Assembly (NCBI GenBank): GCA_013203845.1
Contig: JABMPE010000317.1
Coordinates: 1 to 32,593 of the forward strand
From: Rhodopirellula sp.
Lineage (GTDB): Bacteria > Planctomycetota > Planctomycetia > Planctomycetales > Planctomycetaceae
Direction of reading: 5' to 3'
DNA: 32,593 nucleotides
The notes under the pieces are model-generated. The model searched no databases, was not told the origin of the DNA, and worked only from the letters and a program-made list of their open reading frames with translations. Made by a program: the position numbers and the translations under genes. Positions 23,185-31,057 of the stretch are shown piece by piece (the stretch's first letter is position 1; every line of letters begins with the position of its first letter).

Positions 23185-23664
23185 ATGCGGATTCCGGTAT
23201 CACATCAGCACAGCCGAGAGCATGACGACTCGTTCATGACTCCGATGATTGATGTCGTCTTTCTGCTGCTGATTTTCTTTGTGTGCGCATCGATCGGTCA
23301 GATTCGCGAATCAACCCTGCCGACACCGCTGGCGGCTGGTTCGATCGAGGCCGTAGATCCAGTTGATTCGCCAAAGCCACTGGGGGATGTGTGGGTTCGC
23401 CTGGCCAGACGCGGCGAACGAGAAGACGCCATCACGACGGCTGAAGTCAACAATCAGCTGTACGAGAACTGGGATCGTCTACGCGGAACGCTGCGGGAAC
23501 TGGCGAGCGTTGCTCCCGAAATTCCCGTGATTCTTGATATCGATCCCGGAGTCCCGGTTGGTGATTTTGTCGACATTTACGACACCTGCCGCTCAGCGGG
23601 GTTCGACAACATCCAGTTTGCAACGGGATCGCCGCTACCGCCGAAGCGTCGAGACAATCTGTGA
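23185..23664 (+). CDS. ExbD/TolR-type protein 2
   Basis: 159 residues. The N-terminus 'HDDSFMTPMIDVVFLLLIFF' is canonical, with the membrane helix at about 21-38 and the essential aspartate D23 in 'MIDVVFL'. The periplasmic domain is longer than that of ExbD 1 and has 'DVWVRLARRGEREDAITTAE' and 'EIPVILDIDPGVPVGDFVDI'. It is 28 bp after the first ExbD, with a modest GAGAAA ribosome site. Sequence identity to ExbD 1 appears low outside the helix, so this is an old duplication and not a recent copy. Confidence 0.92.
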   Translation: MRIPVSHQHSREHDDSFMTPMIDVVFLLLIFFVCASIGQIRESTLPTPLAAGSIEAVDPVDSPKPLGDVWVRLARRGEREDAITTAEVNNQLYENWDRLRGTLRELASVAPEIPVILDIDPGVPVGDFVDIYDTCRSAGFDNIQFATGSPLPPKRRDNL

Positions 23665-23808
23665 AAGACGACAGAGCGACGAGAGAGCGACTGCGAATCC
23701 GCAGACCGCTTTGCATCGTCGCCGAATCGGGTACAGAATACGGGTTCGATCTGGATTCGCCCCGGCGGCGACTTCGCAGCGTCTCAATCACCAAGCGAGA
23801 GAATTCCG

Positions 23809-25245
23809 ATGAGCCATTGTCGTAACTTCGTAGCGCCGCCGCTGAACCGACGCGAGATGTTGAGCCAGTGTGCTGGCGGTTTTGGCGCAGTCGCCCTTGC
23901 CGCGATGATGGCCGATGGCGAACACACTGCCAGCGCGGCATCCGACGGCGACGGACTGTCGACACGTCAGGGAACGCACTTCGAGCCGAAGGTACGAAAC
24001 GTAATCTTCCTCTACATGGACGGTGGCGTATCGCAGGTTGACACGTTCGATCCAAAATCGGAACTGGATAAGCAGAACGGAAAACCGTTCCCAGCGAAGA
24101 TTGAGAAGACTCAATTCAACAACATCGGAAATTCGCTGGCGAGTCCCTGGAAGTTCAAGAACTATGGCCAAAGCGGGACGCCAGTCAGCGATCTGTTTCC
24201 CCATGTGGGGCAGCATGTTGACGACATGGCCGTCATCCGGTCGATGGTTTCAAATTTCCCTGAGCACACGAACGCCAACTATTTCCTGCACACAGGGCAC
24301 GGTCAGCAGGGGCGACCGAGTATGGGGGCCTGGGTCGGCTACGGGCTCGGCAGCGAATGTCAGGAGCTGCCTGGTTTTGTGATCCTCAACAGCGGACTGA
24401 TTCCGCCCGGTGGGTTGGACAATTTTAACAGCGGATTTCTGCCGGCCAGTTTTCAGGGGTCTGTATTTGCGGCCCAGGATCCGCCGGTTTCGAATATTCG
24501 ACGGACTGAACCGACGGCGGAACTGCAGCAACGAAAACTCGCGCTGCTGAGGAAACTGGATAATCAGGTTCTGACACGGTACGGCAAAGCGGACAAGCTC
24601 GAATCGGCGATTGCAAACTACGAACTGGCCGCTCGCATGCAGACCGCGGTGCCCGACCTGATGGATGTTCGTTCGGAATCGAAGGCGACGATTCAGGCTT
24701 ACGGGCTGGAAGACGAGTTCAAGAATACTCAGACGTTTGGTCGGAGTTGTCTGATCGCACGACGGCTGGTTGAACGCGGAGTTCGATTCATCGAGCTGAC
24801 ATGTCCGAGTGGAAATGGCGATCGCTGGGATCAGCACGGCGGGCTGGTGGACGGTCACACGAAAAATGCCAGGAGCGTCGACAAGCCCATTGCCGCGTTG
24901 CTGGCCGATTTGAAACAGCGAGGCCTCTTTGAAAGCACGCTGGTCGTCTGGTCGGGCGAGTTCGGTCGAACACCGTTTGCTCAAGGCACGAACGGGCGGG
25001 ATCACAACCCCTACGGTTTCTCGATCTGGATGGCCGGTGGCGGAGTTCAAGGTGGCATCACCTACGGAGCGACCGACGAATTCGGCTACAAGGTCGTTGA
25101 GAATCGCGTCGAAATTCACGACCTGCACGCAACCATGCTGCATCTCCTTGGTGTTGATCACACAAAACTGACCTATCGATTCAGCGGACGAGACATGCGA
25201 CTAACGGACGTGCATGGTCATTTGATTGACGGAATCCTCAGTTGA
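23809..25245 (+). CDS. DUF1501 protein, exported sulfatase-like fold
   Basis: 478 residues. The N-terminus has a twin-arginine-like leader, 'LNRREMLSQCAGGFGAVALAAMM', followed by 'NVIFLYMDGGVSQVDTFDPK' (alkaline-phosphatase-like metal strand), 'PHVGQHVDDMAVIRSM', 'NANYFLHTGHG', 'LPGFVILNSG', 'WDQHGGLVDGHTKN', 'LVVWSGEFGRTPFAQG' and 'GRDHNPYGFSIWMAGGGVQG', and 'LHATMLHLLGVDH'. This is the standard DUF1501 order. Such genes are very numerous in planctomycetes and usually paired with a DUF1549/DUF1553 cytochrome-like gene; none is adjacent here. The function is unknown. A weak GCGAGAG ribosome site lies upstream. It is separated from ExbD 2 by 144 bp. Confidence 0.93.
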   Translation: MSHCRNFVAPPLNRREMLSQCAGGFGAVALAAMMADGEHTASAASDGDGLSTRQGTHFEPKVRNVIFLYMDGGVSQVDTFDPKSELDKQNGKPFPAKIEKTQFNNIGNSLASPWKFKNYGQSGTPVSDLFPHVGQHVDDMAVIRSMVSNFPEHTNANYFLHTGHGQQGRPSMGAWVGYGLGSECQELPGFVILNSGLIPPGGLDNFNSGFLPASFQGSVFAAQDPPVSNIRRTEPTAELQQRKLALLRKLDNQVLTRYGKADKLESAIANYELAARMQTAVPDLMDVRSESKATIQAYGLEDEFKNTQTFGRSCLIARRLVERGVRFIELTCPSGNGDRWDQHGGLVDGHTKNARSVDKPIAALLADLKQRGLFESTLVVWSGEFGRTPFAQGTNGRDHNPYGFSIWMAGGGVQGGITYGATDEFGYKVVENRVEIHDLHATMLHLLGVDHTKLTYRFSGRDMRLTDVHGHLIDGILS

Positions 25246-25435
25246 TGGCGAGTTCGAGCAGATTGAAAACAGTTTTGGCAGAACAGATTAGATCGCTCAC
25301 TTCCGCTAGTTCTTTTTCGACGGATCTCCGTCACATCTCTGGATTTACGGCGAAGTTACATTGAGGTCTCGCCCGACATTAACTACACATGTGACCGTAA
25401 TGCAGAGTCACTTCGTGGGCATAGTGATTCTGGTC

Positions 25436-25468
25436 GTTGATTACTTGATTGTTGATTACGTTGATTAC
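25436..25468. repeat. Three GTTGATTAC repeats before response regulator
   Basis: GTTGATTAC at 25436-25444, 25451-25459 and 25460-25468; the last two are in tandem and the first is separated by TTGATT. They lie 66-98 bp upstream of the response-regulator ATG, a likely place for activator binding, perhaps by the regulator itself. Confidence 0.5.
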
Positions 25469-25533
25469 ACCGTGGATGGAAGCGGGACGGGCAGGGCTCC
25501 GCAGAAGCCTCAGGCTGAAGAAGGAGCATCTTC

Positions 25534-26193
25534 ATGGATGTATCTCCCGTCAGGGTTGTCATCGTCGATGACCACCAGATTGTCGTTGAATCTCTAGCCG
25601 CACTGTTGGATTTGGATTCAGATTTTTCAGTTGCCGGTACGGCCCTCACCGCCGATGAGGGCGTTGAGGTCGTTCTACGAACCAGGCCTGACGTCGCGTT
25701 GTTCGACGTTGATTTCCCCGGTCGCGATTCATTCGACGTCATACCGCAGATGATGAAACGTGTACCGTCCACGCGGATAGCATTCCTGACCGCTCATCTG
25801 TCCGATGTGTTTGTTTCGCAGGCAATTCGGATGGACGTCCATGGCTATCTGCTGAAGGACGAACCTTCAGCAGAAGTGCGAGCTGCAATTAAACGGCTGC
25901 ACGCGGGTGAATATGTATTCTCGGGTGCCGTCCGGGACCGACTCGCGTGGGACTCAGTTTCCGGTCGCTACACCGTTCGAGCCGACAACATGTTGTGCGG
26001 CCTGAGCGTTCAGCAACTGTCGATCCTTCGGCACCTGGCTCGCGGCGAAAGCGTGAAGGAGATTGCGAGAGTTCTGGGGCGATCGGAGAAGTCGATCGAC
26101 AGCCATAAGTACCGCATCATGCACCGGCTTGGAATTCACGACCGCGTGGAACTCTGCCGCTACGCCATCCGCGAAGGTTTGACGGTCGTGTAG
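25534..26193 (+). CDS. NarL/FixJ-type response regulator
   Basis: 219 residues. Receiver domain about 7-122 with acidic pair D12/D13 and the phospho-acceptor D58 in 'VALFDVDFPG', T90 in 'AFLTAH' and the conserved lysine in 'GYLLKDEP'. The C-terminal LuxR-type helix-turn-helix covers about 152-215, 'LSVQQLSILRHLARGESVKEIARVLGRSEKSIDSHKYRIMHRLGI'. The spacing and residues are normal, so it should be a functional phosphorylation-controlled DNA-binding protein. AAGGAG seven bases upstream supports the start. No histidine kinase is adjacent, so the gene is an orphan. The GTTGATTAC repeats upstream may be its own sites. It converges on the FGE-like gene. Confidence 0.95.
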   Translation: MDVSPVRVVIVDDHQIVVESLAALLDLDSDFSVAGTALTADEGVEVVLRTRPDVALFDVDFPGRDSFDVIPQMMKRVPSTRIAFLTAHLSDVFVSQAIRMDVHGYLLKDEPSAEVRAAIKRLHAGEYVFSGAVRDRLAWDSVSGRYTVRADNMLCGLSVQQLSILRHLARGESVKEIARVLGRSEKSIDSHKYRIMHRLGIHDRVELCRYAIREGLTVV

Positions 26194-26297
26194 CGTCACA
26201 GGACGCACTCGCCACGTCGCTGTAAACGTTCGCGAGCTGAGAGGTGCAAAAGTCGACGGTGCAAAGTCGCCAAACCGTGGAGTCGTCACGCCGGGGC

Positions 26298-27614
26298 TCA
26301 GCTTCCGGTGCCGGCAGCTTTGGATGAGGTTGCTCGGACTCGTGCGCCCGGTGCCTGCCGGAATTTTTCGTACGATTCCGGGCTGAGCGCCGTGCGGAAC
26401 CCGCAATGCCAGGTGCCGGACATGACGTCGCCCTTCATGCGTGAGGCGACTCGATAGCCGGTGCAGTAATTGGCATTGCACATGAATGAACCTCCTCGCT
26501 GAATGCGTTTCGGAATGTTGGGTTCGTTCGGGTCGAGGCTGTCGACGGGGCCAAAGGGGTTACGCGCCGGGCTGTTCTCGTAATAGTCCGGTCGATACCA
26601 GTCGTGGCACCATTCCCAGACATTTCCCGACATGTCGTAAAGACCGAATCCGTTGGCTTCGTAACTGGCGACAGGGGATGTCTTTTCGTGTCCGTCCTGA
26701 TTGAGATTTCTGAAGGGCCACTCGCCCTGCCAGATGTTGGTCATCCAGCGTCCACCGGGCTCACGCTCATTGCCCCAGGGATAAGTTTCCTGATGGCGAC
26801 CGCCTCGCGACGCGTACTCCCATTCTGCTTCGGTCGGCAAGCGCTTGCCGGCCCATTCGCAATAGGCGGTGCAGTCTGACCACGAGACGTGCGTTACCGG
26901 ATGATCCATGCGATCCTCGATGCCGGAGTCCGGACCGTCGGGATGTCGCCAGTTCGCTCCCCGCTTGTACATCCAGACGAGATAAATCTCAGCTGGTGTC
27001 GGCCTTCGGCCTTCAGGAAAGGTACTGCGATCAAAATCGGGGTTAAAGCAGATTGATCCTGGCACGAGCACTTCTTCAGGAATTTCCGCCAGTTGTTCTG
27101 CCGAAAGCTGGTCAGCAAAGTCTTCACGCCGGGGTTTTCGTTCGGCGATCGTGACATAGCCGGTCGCGTCGGCGAACCGTTTAAATTCGGCAACAGTCAC
27201 TTCCGTCGAATCCATCCAGAATCCGTCGAGTTCGACTTCGTGGACAGGCAGCTCATCAGGAAAACCATCGGTGCCACCCATCTGAAATTTCCCGCCAGGG
27301 ACCCATACCATTCCAGTGGGTCGGTCAACTTTCGGCTCTTCGATAATCAGTGGCTCGGCGCTGGACCCGGTGCTTGCCGGTCCGGAGTTGCTGCCTGACG
27401 TTGAGGCAACCATCGTTGAAAGGGAATTACCGGGCGGCGTCGCGGCGTCCCCGTTTTCGGTCGACGCGCTCCCAGTGATCCCAGCATCTGCGGTGGGAAC
27501 CTGTGGAACCGACGAGTCCGTCGCTGCGTCGTTGGCACAGCCGCCCACAATGGTGATTGCCATGCAGCTAAGGGCCGATAGCAGCATCGCCACGTTAAAG
27601 TTTGAAATTCGCAT
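26298..27614 (-). CDS. Formylglycine-generating-enzyme-like (SUMF1) lipoprotein
   Basis: 438 residues. The leader ends in a lipobox (IVGGC, C26), so it is an exported lipoprotein. After a Ser/Thr-rich linker (about 27-95) comes an FGE-sulfatase domain: 'MVWVPGGKFQMGGTDGFPDE', 'VELDGFWMDSTEVTVAEFKRF', 'HPVTHVSWSDCTAYCEWAGKRLPTEAEWEYA', 'GLYDMSGNVWEWCHDWYRPDYY', and then the region equivalent to the enzyme's active site, 'GGSFMCNANYCTGYRVASR', where C379 and C384 occupy the copper/redox cysteine places of true formylglycine-generating enzymes. Most SUMF1-like proteins lack this pair. GGAGAG upstream supports the start. True FGEs modify unfolded sulfatases; a sulfatase gene lies at 4661. The exported location is unusual. 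Confidence 0.9.
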   Translation of the reverse strand: MRISNFNVAMLLSALSCMAITIVGGCANDAATDSSVPQVPTADAGITGSASTENGDAATPPGNSLSTMVASTSGSNSGPASTGSSAEPLIIEEPKVDRPTGMVWVPGGKFQMGGTDGFPDELPVHEVELDGFWMDSTEVTVAEFKRFADATGYVTIAERKPRREDFADQLSAEQLAEIPEEVLVPGSICFNPDFDRSTFPEGRRPTPAEIYLVWMYKRGANWRHPDGPDSGIEDRMDHPVTHVSWSDCTAYCEWAGKRLPTEAEWEYASRGGRHQETYPWGNEREPGGRWMTNIWQGEWPFRNLNQDGHEKTSPVASYEANGFGLYDMSGNVWEWCHDWYRPDYYENSPARNPFGPVDSLDPNEPNIPKRIQRGGSFMCNANYCTGYRVASRMKGDVMSGTWHCGFRTALSPESYEKFRQAPGARVRATSSKAAGTGS

Positions 27615-28037
27615 GTGCTGATCTCTCCAGGGAAACTCCGAAGCGCCAATTCTAGCGGTCCGAAGCGGTGTTCTTCAAAGCCACTCAAATCGACGCTCGA
27701 CTTCGATGATCAGATCATCCACGAGATGGTGGCTGATTGTGAAAAATCGTATTGCTGAGGATCGCCGAGTGCTGATATAAGCCACGCCCCTCACAGGCTG
27801 CCAGTCTCCAATCCCTTCCATCGGCTGCCGGACGACACATCCCAACCCGCGATGACGACTCAGTTCTTGAGTCGGTCACTTCCTGAATTCAAACATCAAT
27901 CCAATCTCTCAGCGTCTCTTTGTCTCTTTTCGTTGCGGATTCAGCATCCAGGTGATTTTGCCTGCGCTGTACCCGGTGATGAATCGAGGCTTGAGCGGTT
28001 CAATTTCCGCCACGATTCCCATCTGCAGAGGCCATTT
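27615..28037. other. 423-bp divergent intergenic region
   Basis: Between the FGE-like gene (minus) and the aminotransferase gene (plus). An in-frame ATG at 27852 extends the aminotransferase but encodes nothing family-like, so this region is more likely a leader. A weak TTGCTG (27752-27757) and TATAAG (27776-27781) pair, 18 bases apart, points toward the glycan cluster. Confidence 0.35.
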
Positions 28038-29306
28038 ATGCGAACACGATTTGCAGATTTCGACGGACTGGCCAGAGACGGTGGCTCGCCGGTTCGGACA
28101 GAGCCGTTTGCCGCATGGCCCTTGTTCGATGATGAGATGGTGGCTGCCGTGTCTGACGTGCTGCGCAGCGGCAAAGTGAACTCGTGGACCGGCAGGGAAG
28201 TCCGTTGCTTCGAGAAAGACTTTGCGGAATTCGTTGGCAGCAACTTCGGCGTCGCCGTGTCAAATGGGACCGTTGCCATCGAACTCGCTCTTCATGCTCT
28301 CGGTATTGGAGCCGGAGCCGAAGTGATCGTTCCGCCCAGAACGTTCATTGCAACGGCGAGCGCTGTTGCGATGCAGGGGGCCACTCCCGTTTTCGCTGAC
28401 ATCGATCCGGTCTCGGGAAATCTGACCGCGGAAACCATTGCAGCGGTGATTACGCCAGCAACGCGAGCCATTATCGTCGTGCATGCAGCTGGCTGGCCGT
28501 GTGATATGGACCCGATCATGGAACTGGCTCGTCATCACGACCTGCGAGTGATCGAAGATTGCGCGCAGGCTCACGGTGCAAAGTACAACGGCCGGCATGT
28601 CGGCACGATTGCGGACATCGGTGCGTTTTCATTCTGTCAGGACAAGATTGTCTCAACGGGCGGCGAAGGAGGCATGATCGTTACGGACTGCCCGGACCTG
28701 TGGGAACGTGCCTGGAGTTTCAAAGATCATGGCAAGGGCTGGGACGCCATTCAGAACTGCAATCAGCAACGGACGGTGTTCAAGTGGCTGCACGAGACGA
28801 TTGGTACCAATTGGCGGATGACCGAGATGCAGGCGGCGATTGGTCTGATCGCTTTACGCCGACTTCCTCTCTGGGTCAAAACCAGGCAATCACACGCCGC
28901 GTTGCTGGACGCGGGTCTGGCGATGGTCCCCGGTATTGAGGTGCTGTCTCCGCCCGCCGGTTCGGAACACAGTTACTACAAACATTACGTCAACGTTGCG
29001 GCTGAAATGCTTAACGATAAATGGTCTCGCGATGAGATTGTGCGGTGCATCCAGCAGGAAGGTGTTCCGTGCGGCAGCGGTCTGTGTTGCGAGATTTATC
29101 TGGAGAAGGCGATTCAGGACGCTGGATTCGCTCCCGCCGTTCCGCTTCCGAACGCCCGGAATCTTGGCGAACGCTGCATCATGTTGATGGTGCATCCAAC
29201 GCTCAGTCGCGAAGAAATTGACGACACCATCGCGGCTGTCACCAAGGTCATGCGAGTTGTGGCTGAGGAATGCGAACAGCGTACACCGCTGCGGCGAGCT
29301 GCTTGA
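28038..29306 (+). CDS. DegT/DnrJ/EryC1-type sugar aminotransferase
   Basis: 422 residues from the ATG at 28038, supported by AGAGG and the usual 'WPLFDDEMVAAVSDVLRSGKVNSW' start. PLP fold with 'FGVAVSNGTVAIELAL', 'VPPRTFIATASAV', 'VFADIDPVSGNLT', 'VIEDCAQAHGAKYNGRHVGT' and the lysine K203 in 'FSFCQDKIVSTGGEGG'. These are the hallmarks of the family, which adds an amino group to nucleotide-sugar ketones for surface polysaccharides or O-glycans (other members are dehydratases, but the lysine favours aminotransferase). First gene of a co-directional glycan group with the epimerase 68 bp and the glycosyltransferase further downstream. The sugar cannot be named. Confidence 0.92.
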   Translation: MRTRFADFDGLARDGGSPVRTEPFAAWPLFDDEMVAAVSDVLRSGKVNSWTGREVRCFEKDFAEFVGSNFGVAVSNGTVAIELALHALGIGAGAEVIVPPRTFIATASAVAMQGATPVFADIDPVSGNLTAETIAAVITPATRAIIVVHAAGWPCDMDPIMELARHHDLRVIEDCAQAHGAKYNGRHVGTIADIGAFSFCQDKIVSTGGEGGMIVTDCPDLWERAWSFKDHGKGWDAIQNCNQQRTVFKWLHETIGTNWRMTEMQAAIGLIALRRLPLWVKTRQSHAALLDAGLAMVPGIEVLSPPAGSEHSYYKHYVNVAAEMLNDKWSRDEIVRCIQQEGVPCGSGLCCEIYLEKAIQDAGFAPAVPLPNARNLGERCIMLMVHPTLSREEIDDTIAAVTKVMRVVAEECEQRTPLRRAA

Positions 29307-29374
29307 AATGACGGCGGACAGTAATCGACAAGTGGCGGAACGTGATTCTCACTGGAACTACCAGAGGCACAGAG

Positions 29375-30943
29375 ATGTTCAACGCAATCAGAACGAAACT
29401 CTTCGGCAATGCTTCGGGGTGGCAGCTTATCCTTCGATTCTTTGCAGACTTTCTCACGGCAAACATTGTGCTGGTTGCCGTTGGTGTGCTCAGAGTCGTT
29501 GTTAGTGGCCAACTGGATCTGACTGATCCGGTTGGGCATGTGATGGCAAAGTGCAACCCGGTTTACATCCTTCATGCGAGCTGGTTTGCAGCGACCGCGG
29601 TGCTGCTGTTTACGTTTGCCGGTCTTTATCGACCGGTTCCCAGCTCCCGCATCGGGCAGCGTCTGCTTGACGTAACCGGAGCATGTGCTGTCGGATTCGC
29701 AGGTCACCTGGCACTCGGCGGAATCGTTGAAGATCGTCTGGCAGCGACTCTGGAAGTCGCCATTCCGGCCTGGACTCTGCTCGGACTGACCGTCTTTGCC
29801 ACTCGATTTTCGAGCATGTCTCTGATGAAGCGATTTCGGGTCGTGGCGCGTAATACTTCATCGGGCAGCAGCAAAGTCGAAGACGTACTGATTGTCGGCG
29901 GCGCCGGTTACATCGGCTCGGTGCTGACCGAACAGTTGCTGCGAAAAGGTTACCGCGTCCGTATTCTCGATGTGGAATTGTTTGGCCGAGACTCGCTGCG
30001 GTCGATCATTGATCATCCTCGTCTTGAGTTCATGAGCGGAGATTTCCGAAACATCGAAGATGTCGTGAAGTCGCTGCACGGTATGGACGCAGTTGTTCAT
30101 CTGGCTGCCATTGTTGGCGATCCCGCCTGTGCTCTGGATCGGGATACGACCATCGCTGTCAACTATGCCGCCGCCAAAATGATGGCTCAGCTGGCTCGTG
30201 CGAATGGGATATCGCGATTCGTCTTTGCATCGACCTGCAGTGTTTACGGCGAGTCGGAAGAGATTCGCACGGAAGAGTCGGACCTGAACCCCGTCTCGCT
30301 GTACGCGACAACCAAGATTGACGCCGAGCGTGCTTTGCTGGAAGCCGCGGATTCTGTTTTTCAGCCGACGATCCTTCGTTTTGCAACGGCGTATGGCTGG
30401 TCGTTGCGTCCGCGGTTTGACCTGGTGGCCAATCTTTTCAGTGCTCAGGCCGTCACCGAAAAACATATTCGCGTGCTTAACGGCGAACAGTGGCGACCGT
30501 TCGTTCATACTCGCGATATCGCACGCGCCTGCGTCTATGCGATCGAAGCTCAGTTGTCAAAAGTCGGTGGCGAGATCTTCAACGTCGGTGATCACACTCA
30601 GAATTTCACGCTGGAAGCGCTCGGAAAGATCGTCGCGAATTGCCAGCCGGGAACGATTGTCGAAGAGATTCGAAACGACGATGACGCGAGAAACTATCGT
30701 GTTGATTTCACGAAGATTCAGCGAGTTCTCGGATTCCGCGCCAGTGTTTCGCTGGAAGACGGTATTCGTGAAATGGTCGAAGCGGTTCGCGATGGCAAGG
30801 TCGCGGACTGGACCGATCCGGTTTACAGCAACGTCCGATCGCTTCAAGGAGCCGGGCTGGAAATCCTCAGGTTCGATCCCACCGCTGGAAAGCCAGACGA
30901 AGAACTGCAGGCAACGCGGAAGTTTCTTTCTCGTGCTGCCTGA
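29375..30943 (+). CDS. Membrane-anchored NAD-dependent epimerase/dehydratase fusion
   Basis: 522 residues from the ATG at 29375 (AGAGG upstream; the ATG at 29342 is less likely). Residues about 16-145 carry four likely membrane helices (16-42, 60-83, 98-116, 128-146), and after a basic loop (MKRFRVVARN) the soluble part starts: an extended-SDR epimerase with 'VEDVLIVGGAGYIGSVLTEQL' (G175-G181), 'VVHLAAIVGDPACA', 'FVFASTCSVYGESEE', the catalytic Y310/K314 in 'LYATTKIDAE', 'ILRFATAYG', and 'FVHTRDIARACVYAIE'. The membrane-plus-Rossmann order recalls CapD/WbpM dehydratases, but the second half is of the single-domain 4-epimerase type, so this is an unusual fusion. It would act at the cytoplasmic face on a nucleotide sugar in the same pathway as the neighbours. 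Confidence 0.88.
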   Translation: MFNAIRTKLFGNASGWQLILRFFADFLTANIVLVAVGVLRVVVSGQLDLTDPVGHVMAKCNPVYILHASWFAATAVLLFTFAGLYRPVPSSRIGQRLLDVTGACAVGFAGHLALGGIVEDRLAATLEVAIPAWTLLGLTVFATRFSSMSLMKRFRVVARNTSSGSSKVEDVLIVGGAGYIGSVLTEQLLRKGYRVRILDVELFGRDSLRSIIDHPRLEFMSGDFRNIEDVVKSLHGMDAVVHLAAIVGDPACALDRDTTIAVNYAAAKMMAQLARANGISRFVFASTCSVYGESEEIRTEESDLNPVSLYATTKIDAERALLEAADSVFQPTILRFATAYGWSLRPRFDLVANLFSAQAVTEKHIRVLNGEQWRPFVHTRDIARACVYAIEAQLSKVGGEIFNVGDHTQNFTLEALGKIVANCQPGTIVEEIRNDDDARNYRVDFTKIQRVLGFRASVSLEDGIREMVEAVRDGKVADWTDPVYSNVRSLQGAGLEILRFDPTAGKPDEELQATRKFLSRAA

Positions 30944-31057
30944 TCAGATTTCATCGATTCACTAACTGATCGCCGCGATTCGTGTCTGCAGCCGCGGCGT
31001 TCGCAAAGACGTTCGGCGTTGACGCGAGTCGGATGTCGACCAGGGAGTATTACCACG

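Noticed and set aside
26243-26269. Near-duplicate GGTGCAAAAGTCG / GGTGCAAAGTCG between convergent genes
   Set aside because: Short and imperfect, probably chance or slippage; no hairpin or T-run.
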